A stretch of DNA of 64,000 nt from the NCBI RefSeq assembly GCF_001405015.1, contig NZ_CYZX01000006.1:62001-126000 (forward strand), in the 5' to 3' direction. The notes under the pieces were generated by a model, which saw only the letters and a list, made by a program, of their open reading frames with translations, was not told where the DNA came from and made no database searches. Made by a program: the position numbers and the translations under genes. This DNA is from Clostridium disporicum. Its GTDB lineage: Bacteria; Bacillota; Clostridia; Clostridiales; Clostridiaceae. Below, piece after piece: positions 53,768 to 62,268 of this stretch. How positions within the stretch are numbered: position 1 is the first letter of the stretch; every line of letters begins with the position of its first letter.

Positions 53768-54445
53768 ATGAGTGAGTTAATAAGTGAATTAGGAATAGTA
53801 GATACCTTTTTTAAATTGTTATTAGCATTAATATGTGGAGGAATTCTTGGAATAGATAGGGGAAGAAAAAATAGGCCTGCAGGATTTCGAACTTATATGC
53901 TTGTATGCGTAGCATCAGCTATTGTTATGATTACAAATGAATATATAACAACAAAATATGGTGGAGATCCATCAAGAATGGGTGCACAAGTTATTAGTGG
54001 AATTGGTTTTTTAGGTGCTGGTACAATAATAGTTACAGGTAGAAATAGAGTTAAAGGACTTACTACAGCAGCTGGATTATGGGCATCTGCTTGTATCGGG
54101 TTAACTATAGGAATAGGTTATTATTCAGGAGCTATAGTTGGATGCTTAATGATTTTTGTTGCTATGGAACTTTTACATGGATTGGAAAAGAATTTAATGT
54201 ATAAAACAAAGGAGATAACTTTGTATGTTGAATTTTCATCTATTACTGATATTGGAAAGTTTATAAAGTCTATTAAAATTAATGGTCTTAAGGTAAGTGA
54301 TATGGAACTCATAAAGTCAAACAATATAAATGAACCGATTGTAGGTGGTATATTTACGATAACATCTCCAAAGATGACATCATATGATCATGTTATTGAA
54401 ATATTAAGAAAATCAGAAGGTATATGTACGATTGAAGAAGTGTAG
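53768..54445 (+). CDS. MgtC/SapB-family membrane protein
   Basis: About 226 residues: four to five N-terminal membrane helices with the family blocks GGILGIDRGRKNRPAGFRTYM and VISGIGFLGAGTI, then a soluble ACT-like C-terminal domain (YVEFSSITDIGKFIKSIKIN). MgtC proteins affect magnesium and acid adaptation by modulating ATP synthase or transporters. The start is uncertain: the ATG at 53768 has a weak SD, and an in-frame ATG at 53720 would add 16 residues. Confidence 0.9.
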   Translation: MSELISELGIVDTFFKLLLALICGGILGIDRGRKNRPAGFRTYMLVCVASAIVMITNEYITTKYGGDPSRMGAQVISGIGFLGAGTIIVTGRNRVKGLTTAAGLWASACIGLTIGIGYYSGAIVGCLMIFVAMELLHGLEKNLMYKTKEITLYVEFSSITDIGKFIKSIKINGLKVSDMELIKSNNINEPIVGGIFTITSPKMTSYDHVIEILRKSEGICTIEEV

Positions 54446-54862
54446 AGCGTATATCGAATATAAAGAGTTATATAAAAGTAATAGACAATTTTAGGAAAAG
54501 TAATATAATAATAATATAAGTAAGTTAAATTATAGAAAGGTAAAGGTATTAAGCTGATGAGAATGTAATGTATTTTCGATTTATATGACAACTAAATTTT
54601 AAAATAGGCCGAATAGTAAAAAATTATTTTTACTGAGGTTTTATTTGTGTTGTTTAAAGTTGAGAGATACATTACTGTTAAATTGATATACCTTTAATTA
54701 AAGTTTATCTGAATGTCAGATATAAATTTAGCTATTTTAATTAACTCATTAATAGAAGATAGTGGTTTTATTTAACTATGCTTTTGTATAGTTTGATTAG
54801 TTATATAAAAAAGGTTATTAAGTAAGTGATTATCTCTCCAAAAAAGAAGGAGGGATTTTTTT
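54446..54862. other. A/T-rich intergenic region
   Basis: This 417-base gap between mgtC and a 55-codon gene shows no coding frame with an SD. Its end (54837-54857) can fold CTCTCC with GGAGGG, which would cover the SD of the following small gene. Confidence 0.45.
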
Positions 54863-55030
54863 ATGATTTTAATTAAAGTTGATAAGTTAAAAGAAGAAAG
54901 ATTAATTATAGTAAGAAATAAAATAGCAGAGATTATTTCATTAATATCTATAGAAAGTAATAGTGAAAAAAAGAGTATGTATGAAAAACAATATGAAGAA
55001 TTATTAAAGGAACTTAAAGTATTATCATAG
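54863..55030 (+). CDS. small charged helical protein (55 aa)
   Basis: An ATG at 54863 behind AGAAGGAGGGA opens a 55-codon frame ending at TAG. The product (ILIKVDKLKEERLIIVRNKI then EKKSMYEKQYEELLKELK) is rich in Lys, Glu, Ile and Leu with heptad-like spacing, consistent with a short coiled coil. I do not recognise a family. The strong SD supports translation, although the same bases can pair with CTCTCC just upstream. Confidence 0.6.
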   Translation: MILIKVDKLKEERLIIVRNKIAEIISLISIESNSEKKSMYEKQYEELLKELKVLS

Positions 55031-55214
55031 TTAGCAAAAATAGTTTAGTATTCAAAAGATATATGTTAAATAATTGATAAAATATATTTTATTGGATATA
55101 TAAATGGTGTATAATCATAGTGGCCATGATAGATAGTATTTTTTGAGAAAGTAACGTAGTTACACATTTATTTAGTAGAGAGTAAGCTCGATAATAAAAA
55201 AGGAGTGATGTTTT

Positions 55215-55274
55215 ATGATGAATAAAAGAACTTATTTAGATATTGTATTAAATGGTGAGGCTGGTATTAAATAA
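55215..55274 (+). CDS. putative 19-aa leader peptide before rsgA
   Basis: AAAGGAG at the proper distance precedes ATGATG, giving the peptide MMNKRTYLDIVLNGEAGIK and a TAA at 55272. The last six sense codons form the left arm of the hairpin described next. This is the geometry of a translation-coupled attenuator. A TATAAT at 55110-55115 may be the promoter -10. Confidence 0.55.
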   Translation: MMNKRTYLDIVLNGEAGIK

Positions 55275-55326
55275 CCTTACGCATATGTAAAACTTAATAC
55301 CTCCTCACATAGGATTTTTATTTGTA
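55255..55326 (+). promoter_or_regulatory. hairpin/terminator overlapping the leader peptide (rsgA attenuator)
   Basis: GTGAGG (55255-55260) pairs with CCTCAC (55303-55308), and GGTATTAA (55263-55270) with TTAATACC (55294-55301), making a 14-bp interrupted stem. The loop contains a small TTAC/GTAA hairpin. A T-rich stretch (ATTTTTATTTG) starts six bases later. Translation through the leader peptide would melt the left arm. The stem ends about 25 bases before the rsgA SD. Confidence 0.55.
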
Positions 55327-55348
55327 TTTATGTAGGAGGAAAAGAAAA

Positions 55349-56428
55349 TTGAATAAAATAAATTTATATAATATAGGATTAACAGAAAGATTTAAGCAAG
55401 AAGCTACTATGTATGAGAACTTATATTTAGCAAGAGTATCAGTTCAGCATAAGGATAAGTATAAAGTAATTACCGAAGAAGGAGAAGTATGGGCTGAAGT
55501 TTCAGGAAGGTTTAAATATGAAGCTTTAGGTACAGAAAGTTTTCCAGCTGTTGGCGATTGGGTAATGGTTGATAGATTAAATGATTTAACTGGCAATGCT
55601 ATAATTCATAAGGTGTTAAGAAGAAAGAGCGCATTTGAAAGAAAGGTTGCAGGTTTTAGAAGAGATGTACAGGTGGTAGCAGCTAATATAGATACTGTTT
55701 TTATATGTATGGCTCTTAATAATGATTTTAATATTCGTAGACTAGAAAGATATATTTCAGTAGCTTGGGATAGTATGGCTACTCCTGTAATTGTATTAAC
55801 TAAGTCAGACCTTTGCGATGATATATTAGAGAAGCAATTAGAAGTTGAATCAGTTGCCATAGGTATAGAAGTTATTGTAACAAGCTCAATGAGTGGAGAA
55901 GGTTATGAATTAATAAAGCGATATATAGGAAGAGATAAAACAGTAGCATTTATAGGAGCATCAGGAGTAGGAAAATCAACTCTTATTAATAAATTAATGG
56001 GAGAAGAACTTCTTGAAACTGGAGGAATAAGCAATTATGATAAAGGAAGACATACTACTACATTTAGGCAGCTTTTAATTTTACCAGATGGTGGAGTAGT
56101 TATAGATACTCCAGGAATGAGGGAACTACAATTGATTACAGCAGATTTAGATAAATCATTTGCTGATATTGATAGTTTAGCAAGAGATTGTAAATTTTCA
56201 GACTGTAAGCATGAAAGTGAACCAGGATGTGCAGTAAGAAAAGCTATAGAAAATGGTGAGCTTGATGAAGAAAGATTACAAAGCTATAAAAAAATTAATA
56301 AAGAACTTAAATATCAAGAGCTAAATTCAAAATCTTTAGAAAAAGAAAAAATCAATAATATGTTTGGTAGCATATCAAAGATGAAAAAAGCAAGAAGAGA
56401 AGTTAAAGCAAAGAACAAACGAAGATAA
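55349..56428 (+). CDS. rsgA: ribosome small subunit-dependent GTPase A
   Basis: About 359 residues with the circularly permuted GTPase order: an N-terminal OB fold (to about 105), then VLTKSD (G4), GASGVGKSTL (G1, P-loop), DTPGMRE (G3), and a C-terminal zinc site (CKFSDCKHESEPGC). It matures or checks 30S subunits. TTG at 55349 with SD TAGGAGGA is the likely start; the frame is open slightly further upstream. Unusually, a leader peptide with a terminator-like hairpin precedes it. The family is often present in more than one copy, and this may be the regulated one. Confidence 0.93.
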   Translation: MNKINLYNIGLTERFKQEATMYENLYLARVSVQHKDKYKVITEEGEVWAEVSGRFKYEALGTESFPAVGDWVMVDRLNDLTGNAIIHKVLRRKSAFERKVAGFRRDVQVVAANIDTVFICMALNNDFNIRRLERYISVAWDSMATPVIVLTKSDLCDDILEKQLEVESVAIGIEVIVTSSMSGEGYELIKRYIGRDKTVAFIGASGVGKSTLINKLMGEELLETGGISNYDKGRHTTTFRQLLILPDGGVVIDTPGMRELQLITADLDKSFADIDSLARDCKFSDCKHESEPGCAVRKAIENGELDEERLQSYKKINKELKYQELNSKSLEKEKINNMFGSISKMKKARREVKAKNKRR

Positions 56429-56436
56429 GTGTATTT

Positions 56437-56472
56437 TAAAATAGAGTGATTTTATATCACTCTATTTTTTAT
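56437..56472 (+). terminator. terminator after rsgA
   Basis: AAAATAGAGTGAT / ATCACTCTATTTT with a 5-base loop ends in TTTTTT. Confidence 0.88.
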
Positions 56473-56612
56473 TTGTTTTTATAAAGATTTGTTAAGAATT
56501 TCTTTATATTATATGAAATTAAATTATCAATAAAGGTTTTGTATGATTCTATAATTATTTGAGCATTATAATATTTAATTAATAAATGCTAATAAAATTT
56601 TGGGAGAAAATA

Positions 56613-57503
56613 ATGAGGTACATAATAAAATTATTATTAATTATAACAATAGTAATTATGATAAATATTACTTTAGAATCTATGATTGATTTAGATATGA
56701 GCAGATGTGTAAATGTAGAGTATAAAGAAAATGAGAAGACAAATGGAGATGAAAAACAGCTATTATTAAATAAGTATTTTGAAAAAGAAGTTGATTTAGA
56801 TACTATAATCAGAAATAGTTCTTATAGAATAATAGCTCATAGGGGATACTCAAATATAGCTCCAGAAAATACTATACCTGCTTATAAAATGGCAGGTGAA
56901 TATGGATTCTATGGAGCAGAAGCTGATGTATATGAGACAAAAGATGGTTACTATATATTAATGCATGATGAAACTGTTGATAGAACTACAACAGGTACAG
57001 GATTAGTATCAGAGTTGACATTAACTCAGATAAAAGAACTAACAGTTGATTTTGGAGCTAATATATCAGAATATCCAATGTTAAGGGTTCCGACATTAGA
57101 GGAATTTTTTATTGTATGTAATGAATATAATATGATACCTGTTATAGAGATAAAAAGTATTAGTAATCCGCATACATTTATTGATTTAATAAAGAAATAT
57201 GGATTAGAAGATAAATGTATTATTATATCATTTAATAGAAAGTTATTAGAAAATATAAGAAGCATAAATAAAAAGATTAATATACAAGCTATATTAGATA
57301 TAACGATAGATAACATTAATTACTGTAAAAAAAATAATTTTGATATTGACACATCATATAAAGCTTTAAGAAGACAATTAGTTAGTTATGCACATTCAAA
57401 GGGGGTAAAAGTTAACACGTGGACTATTGATGATATTAAAACAAAATCAAAGGTAATAAAATATGGTGTTGATTTTATTACTACAGATTTGTTCATTAAC
57501 TAA
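56613..57503 (+). CDS. membrane-anchored glycerophosphodiester phosphodiesterase
   Basis: The 296-residue protein has one N-terminal hydrophobic segment (about 3-24) and a GDPD TIM barrel with IIAHRGYSNIAPENT (catalytic His/Arg), GAEADVYETKDG (metal Glu/Asp), LMHDETVDRTTTG (second His) and a closing KVNTWTIDD. It hydrolyses glycerophosphodiesters, from phospholipid or teichoic acid breakdown, outside the membrane. The ATG at 56613 with GGGAGAAAA is preferred over the longer frame from 56586. Confidence 0.92.
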   Translation: MRYIIKLLLIITIVIMINITLESMIDLDMSRCVNVEYKENEKTNGDEKQLLLNKYFEKEVDLDTIIRNSSYRIIAHRGYSNIAPENTIPAYKMAGEYGFYGAEADVYETKDGYYILMHDETVDRTTTGTGLVSELTLTQIKELTVDFGANISEYPMLRVPTLEEFFIVCNEYNMIPVIEIKSISNPHTFIDLIKKYGLEDKCIIISFNRKLLENIRSINKKINIQAILDITIDNINYCKKNNFDIDTSYKALRRQLVSYAHSKGVKVNTWTIDDIKTKSKVIKYGVDFITTDLFIN

Positions 57504-57617
57504 AGAAAGGTGATAGATAATTAATTAAAATTAAATTTATAGTAATAAGAGTAATTGTTATTTATGTAATTCTTTTGTGATATTTAATTATATATTAGTG
57601 AAGTATTTTATAAAATA

Positions 57618-57652
57618 ATAGATAAGGGGGGGAAGTGTTCCTCCTTATCTAT
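57618..57652. terminator. hairpin between GDPD and NUDIX genes
   Basis: ATAGATAAGGGGG pairs with CCTCCTTATCTAT (one G-T pair), loop 9 bases, with A/T-rich tails. It lies between convergent genes. Confidence 0.7.
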
Positions 57653-57657
57653 ATTTA

Positions 57658-58221
57658 TTATTTTAAAGATTTTATCTTTTTATTAAGCTTATTATAAATA
57701 TTGTTAATTATATATTCTTCAGTACAGAAATCTGAAAGTTTATCTATTGGTAACCATTTAACTCCTTCGGTTTCTTCTTCGTTAACTACCAATTCTTCGT
57801 TTTCATCAGCTTCTAGAAGATAAGTAACATTAAGATGAAGGTGACTTGATACATAAGAGCCTCTTTTAATATGTCCATTAACAGTTATTACATCTAAAGA
57901 AAAAATATCATTAATAACTGGAACTACATTTTTAATACCGGTTTCCTCTTTAGCTTCCTTTATAGCAACATAAAGTAAATCACTATCACCATCAGCGTGC
58001 CCGCCAGTCCAAGCCCATGAATTATATATTTTATGATAAATCATAAGGACTTTATCTCTATTTTTGTTTATAACATAACCAGAGCTAGTTATATGCATTA
58101 CTACATTTTCTCTAGTTAGTAAGTTGTTAAAATTAGAAATAGCTCCTAAAATAAGTTCTTTATCTTTAGCTTCTTGTTCGTTGTATGGAACATACTTTTT
58201 TATATCCTCAATCCAACTCAT
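57658..58221 (-). CDS. NUDIX hydrolase
   Basis: The 187-residue protein contains the Nudix box as GGHADGDSDLLYVAIKEAKEETG (about residues 75-97), with the key E-x2-E-E-x-G pattern but an insertion after the first Gly. The domain removes a nucleoside-diphosphate-linked group; the substrate is unknown. The N-terminus (WIEDIKKYVPYNEQEAKDKE) is typical of a clostridial subgroup. SD GGGAGG. Confidence 0.9.
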   Translation of the reverse strand: MSWIEDIKKYVPYNEQEAKDKELILGAISNFNNLLTRENVVMHITSSGYVINKNRDKVLMIYHKIYNSWAWTGGHADGDSDLLYVAIKEAKEETGIKNVVPVINDIFSLDVITVNGHIKRGSYVSSHLHLNVTYLLEADENEELVVNEEETEGVKWLPIDKLSDFCTEEYIINNIYNKLNKKIKSLK

Positions 58222-58289
58222 TATAAAAACCTCCCTATAAATAATTTAAGAGTTATAAATTATTTATTTAAATTATAGTGTAAAAAATA

Positions 58290-58320
58290 ACCTACAGCAA
58301 TAATGTACTGTAGGTATAAA
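58290..58320 (-). terminator. terminator of glutamine synthetase gene
   Basis: ACCTACAG / CTGTAGGT with a 10-base loop; on the minus strand it is followed by TATTTTTTAC. Confidence 0.75.
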
Positions 58321-58389
58321 TCAAGTGTTTTGTAAAGCAGTAGTTATTTATCTTTGATAAAGTTAAACTATTCTATTAACATAAGACTA

Positions 58390-60291
58390 TTAAATATCTA
58401 AAAGATTTTTCTTATAGTTAGAGTAAAGATTTCTTAAAAGGCTCATCTTTTCATCTAATTCTAGAGAAAGGTCTGATGCAACTTGAAGATTATTTGTAGC
58501 AAGTGCAGTTTTAATTCTTGTAAATAAACTTTTTGTTGTATAAGTATCTTTCATTATATAATGTCTTAAATCATTTATTTTCATCCAGTTAGAAACATCT
58601 AAGTCAAGAGCTCTATCTAAAGAATGTAGGCACTTACACGCTCTAACTTCATCCATGTATCTGTTTATAGTTCTATTTCCAATTTCAGTCATCCATCTTT
58701 CAGTCATAGCTATTCTAAAGCTGTTTATAAGCTTATCGTTCATAACATCATTTCTTTTTAAGATGTTTAACTTTTCTGGATATAAATCTAAAGCAGAAAT
58801 ATTTTCAATAACTGTTCTTGGTGGATTACCAAAGAATTTAACTATTTCTTCGTCAGAGAAATGTTCAAATACATCCTCTTCAGTTCTATAAGCTCTATCT
58901 TTTTCTAAGTAGTCAGCTTCATCACCAGCATTTTTTGATAATTCAGCTAATAATTCATCTTGAGTTTTATTATTATTAACTGCATAAAGTATACCATCAA
59001 GCATAGCCATATAAGAAACAGCCATAGTTATATAAGTATTTGAGTGTGGATTTGGTGAACGAAGCTCAAATCTTGTTGCAAGTGGGTTTGCTAAATCTCT
59101 TATTAACCCAATAAGTATAGTTCTATTTCTTGATGGATTATCAGGACTTAAACCTAATGAAGTAACTATACACACTGGTGCTTCAAAGCCTGGTTTTAAT
59201 CTCTTAAATGAAGTATTAGTTGAAGATATAAATGGATTCATAACTTCATAATTCTTAAGAACTCCCATTAAAGCCCCATATCCTATAATAGATAAGAAGT
59301 GATTTTCATCAGTGTGGAATAGGTTAACTCTTTTGCCACTCTTAAGCTTTAAGCTTACTCCTAAGTGAGTGTGCATACCAGATCCAGCAACACCTTCAAG
59401 TGGTTTAGCAGAAAAAGTAACTTCTAATCCATTTCTTCTAAATGTCTCTTGTATTAATATTCTTATGAATAATTCGTTATCGGCAGCTTGTACAGCATCA
59501 GAAAATTTCCAGTCTATTTCAAGTTGTTCCATTATATGATTAAAGTTACCAGAAGCATCAAGTTTTGCTTTAACTCCACCAACTTCTTTATGACCCATTT
59601 CAGGTTCAAAACCATATTCATCCATTAAAAGTAAGCATTCTTCCATAGCAGTACGAACAGCACCTTTAGTTCTTGTCCAATATTGTTCGTGAAGAGCTTG
59701 AGATGTATGTAATTCTTCAATTTCAGCTATGTTGTTTGGAGTCTTAACCCAGAATTCTAATTCAGTAGCAGAAGTTATAACAATATCTTCGATATCATCT
59801 TTTGAGACTTTATAACTAGTTAATATTTCAGGAGTAGAATTAAAGATAGTCCATAAATTTTCTTTAAAAGTAGTAATTGCTGATTTTAGGATATTTCTTG
59901 AATCAACAGCAACGTCATTGTGTAATAAGAAGCAAGGAATTCTTAAAGTTCCTACAGGTTTATTTGAGATTGGATCAATAAAATCATAGTTATAATCAAC
60001 AAACCAATTACAGTTTAAATCGGCAACCATATCTACCTTTGCGTTGTTTAAAGTTGCTATACCAGGAAGTACAACTGAAGAACCATCAGTTTGAACAGCT
60101 ACTCCATTTAAAAAAGTATTAATATCTTCTAAGAAAAGACTTACAGGAATTTTTTCATCAGTATCATTTCCAGAAAGATCTACTCCTACAAGTGATACAA
60201 ATTTTATTTGTGGATTAAGATTTAAGATATTTTTTAAATCTTCAACAGAGTGTTTAGTTTTAGGTATTGTATAAAGTAAATCTTTAATCAT
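58390..60291 (-). CDS. glutamine synthetase, long form (about 633 aa)
   Basis: The enzyme makes glutamine from glutamate, ammonia and ATP. Core blocks are visible: DLNCNWFVDYNYDF, SATELEFWV (metal Glu), EMGHKEVGG, GVAGSGMHTHLGVSL (metal His) and ATRFELRSPNPHSNTY. A C-terminal extension of about 180 residues (from ERWMTEIGNRTINRY) follows, so it is longer than the standard 440-470-residue type I and lacks the obvious type III blocks. The ATG at 60291 gives the natural N-terminus (MIKDLLYTIPKTKH) but has no close SD. A good SD (GAAAGGATG) lies about 60 bases upstream, so the start is uncertain. Confidence 0.85.
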   Translation of the reverse strand: MIKDLLYTIPKTKHSVEDLKNILNLNPQIKFVSLVGVDLSGNDTDEKIPVSLFLEDINTFLNGVAVQTDGSSVVLPGIATLNNAKVDMVADLNCNWFVDYNYDFIDPISNKPVGTLRIPCFLLHNDVAVDSRNILKSAITTFKENLWTIFNSTPEILTSYKVSKDDIEDIVITSATELEFWVKTPNNIAEIEELHTSQALHEQYWTRTKGAVRTAMEECLLLMDEYGFEPEMGHKEVGGVKAKLDASGNFNHIMEQLEIDWKFSDAVQAADNELFIRILIQETFRRNGLEVTFSAKPLEGVAGSGMHTHLGVSLKLKSGKRVNLFHTDENHFLSIIGYGALMGVLKNYEVMNPFISSTNTSFKRLKPGFEAPVCIVTSLGLSPDNPSRNRTILIGLIRDLANPLATRFELRSPNPHSNTYITMAVSYMAMLDGILYAVNNNKTQDELLAELSKNAGDEADYLEKDRAYRTEEDVFEHFSDEEIVKFFGNPPRTVIENISALDLYPEKLNILKRNDVMNDKLINSFRIAMTERWMTEIGNRTINRYMDEVRACKCLHSLDRALDLDVSNWMKINDLRHYIMKDTYTTKSLFTRIKTALATNNLQVASDLSLELDEKMSLLRNLYSNYKKNLLDI

Positions 60292-60653
60292 AATATTATT
60301 ATTCAATAAACATTCGTAAAACTGAAATATTATTGAAAAATCTTCACATCCTTTCGATAATAAGTCGTATAAAATAAATAAAAACAAAATTATTATTCGT
60401 AAAATTGTATAATGAAATTTTATTATAAGTAAATAATACTGTCAATGAAAAATGTAATTTTTTGATGAAATAGTAAATTATTAAATATTATGAGTTATTA
60501 TATTGATAATTATTAAAGTATGAAGTAATAAATGAAGAAAGTATAGGAGTAAATAAAAATCGCGTTTCTAATCTAAAGCTATCCTAATATATGTTTATAT
60601 AAATAAATGGTATAATATGGATGGTGATAAAGGGATAGAAAGGAGAGAAAGAG
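60292..60653. other. divergent promoter region of glutamine synthetase and NUDIX genes
   Basis: This A/T-rich 362-base stretch holds, on the minus strand, a strong SD followed by an AUG-UGA pair ahead of the synthetase start. On the plus strand there is a TATAAT at 60612-60617 for the NUDIX gene. No further gene is seen. Confidence 0.5.
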
Positions 60654-61133
60654 ATGGAATTTCCGATGCATATTGTAGCTGCAGGGGCTTTGGTTACTAA
60701 TGAGAGAGGAGAAGTTTTACTTGTAAAGAATCCTTATAGAGGATGGGAGTTTCCAGGAGGACAAATTGAAAATGGAGAAGATTTAATAGAAGGTGTTACT
60801 AGAGAGGTTTTTGAGGAATCAGGAATTATTATTAAGGTAGATAATCTTGTAGGGGTATATTCTAATACTAAATCGTATCTAGGGTGGGATAATGAGACAA
60901 TAGTGCCTACTAAAGTTATTTTTGACTTTTTAGCAACTGCAGAAGGTGGAGCTTTAAAGTGTAGCGAAGAGAGTGTTGAAGTAGGTTGGTTTGAAAAAGA
61001 TAAGGTTTTAAATATGATAACTGAACCGTGGTTACTTGATAGAGCTGAAGATATGTTAAAGTTTAATGGCGAAATAGTTTATAGGGTATATTCAAGTAGA
61101 CCATATGAAATATTTAGAGAAACGAAGCTTTAG
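60654..61133 (+). CDS. NUDIX hydrolase (MutT-like)
   Basis: The 159-residue protein has a clean Nudix box, GGQIENGEDLIEGVTREVFEESGI, at about residues 36-59, and a short N-terminus with FPMHIVAAGALVTNERGEVL. The C-terminal VGWFEKDKVLNMITEP is as in MutT-like enzymes. The likely substrate is a modified or excess nucleotide; it is not assigned. SD AAAGGAGAG. It is just upstream of the TPP riboswitch but not part of that operon. Confidence 0.92.
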   Translation: MEFPMHIVAAGALVTNERGEVLLVKNPYRGWEFPGGQIENGEDLIEGVTREVFEESGIIIKVDNLVGVYSNTKSYLGWDNETIVPTKVIFDFLATAEGGALKCSEESVEVGWFEKDKVLNMITEPWLLDRAEDMLKFNGEIVYRVYSSRPYEIFRETKL

Positions 61134-61231
61134 ATAAAAATGATATGAATATTTCAGAAAAATATTTACAAAAGTGAATTGACAGTATATTACAAGGTAT
61201 GTAATATAGATTATAAAGTAAATAGAAAATT

Positions 61232-61318
61232 GCTAGGGGTGCCTTTTGGCTGAGAGATAGCTTGCTATTAACCCTTGTACCTGATCTGGATAATACCAGC
61301 GGAGGAAAGCATCGTAAT
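61232..61318 (+). ncRNA. TPP riboswitch (THI element)
   Basis: The conserved blocks are present in order: GGGGTGCC, GGCTGAGA, ACCC, then ACCTGATCTGGATAATACCA, GCGGAGGAAAGC. Thiamine diphosphate binding would promote termination at the downstream hairpin (61355-61390) and shut off thiD-thiM-tenA-thiT. Confidence 0.97.
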
Positions 61319-61354
61319 GTATTTAAATAACTAATAGTATTTTTATATATAAGC

Positions 61355-61390
61355 ATAGCCATATTCTGTTGGAATATGGCTATTTTTTTA
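61355..61390 (+). terminator. riboswitch expression-platform terminator
   Basis: ATAGCCATATTC / GAATATGGCTAT with a 5-base loop is followed by TTTTTTTATT, 37 bases after the TPP aptamer. Confidence 0.9.
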
Positions 61391-61457
61391 TTCAAAGAAT
61401 CCATTATGGTATCAGGGAAGTTTGATATTTACAATATTAAAACTAGGAGGAACAAAA

Positions 61458-62255
61458 ATGAGAAATTACAAAATACCTACACTAACTATTGCAGGTTCAG
61501 ATTCATCAGGAGGTGCAGGTGTACAAGCTGATTTAAAGACATTTAGTGCAATAGGGACTTATGGAATGAGCGTTATAACAGCAATAACTGCTCAAAATAC
61601 ACAAGGAGTATTTCTTGTGGAGGATTTAAGTGAAGAAGTTATAAGAAAGCAGATAGAAGTTGTGTTTGAAGATATTGAGCCAGCTGCTGTAAAAATAGGA
61701 ATGGTATCTAGTCCAGTGATAATCTCTTCTATAGTAGAAACTTTAAAGAGGTATAATCCGAAATATTTAGTAGTTGACCCAGTTATGATATCTAAGAGTG
61801 GATATTATTTACTTAAACCAGAGGCTAAAAAGAGCTTAATAGAAGAGCTTATTCCAATGGCATATATAATAACACCAAATACCCTTGAGGCTGAAGAAAT
61901 ATCTGGGATGAATATAGAAACAGTAGATGATATGAGAGAAGTAGGAGAAAAAATATTAGAACTAGGACCTAAGTATGTTCTTATGAAAGGTGGACACTTA
62001 GAAGGAGATGCTGTTGATGTACTAATAGGTAAAGACACTTTTGAAATTTTTAAGCAAGAGAGATTAGATAGAAAAAATACTCATGGTACAGGTTGTACTT
62101 TATCATCTGCAATAACATCTCACTTAGCCTTAGGATATGACATAAAAGAAGCTGTTAGATTAAGCAAGGAGTATATAACTGAAGCAATAAGACACAGCTT
62201 TGATATAGGCAAAGGAGTAGGGCCAGTAAATCATTTTTATAAATTTGAGGATTAG
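61458..62255 (+). CDS. thiD: hydroxymethylpyrimidine/phosphomethylpyrimidine kinase
   Basis: The 265-residue ribokinase-fold enzyme has TIAGSDSSGGAGVQADLKTF at the N-terminus, DPVMISKSG in the middle and the catalytic HGTGCTLSSAI near residue 210. It phosphorylates HMP twice for thiamine synthesis. The ATG at 61458 sits behind TAGGAGGAAC; an upstream in-frame start at 61422 is rejected. It is the first gene behind the TPP riboswitch and is 13 bases from thiM. Confidence 0.96.
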   Translation: MRNYKIPTLTIAGSDSSGGAGVQADLKTFSAIGTYGMSVITAITAQNTQGVFLVEDLSEEVIRKQIEVVFEDIEPAAVKIGMVSSPVIISSIVETLKRYNPKYLVVDPVMISKSGYYLLKPEAKKSLIEELIPMAYIITPNTLEAEEISGMNIETVDDMREVGEKILELGPKYVLMKGGHLEGDAVDVLIGKDTFEIFKQERLDRKNTHGTGCTLSSAITSHLALGYDIKEAVRLSKEYITEAIRHSFDIGKGVGPVNHFYKFED

Positions 62256-62268
62256 TGAGGAATAGGCA

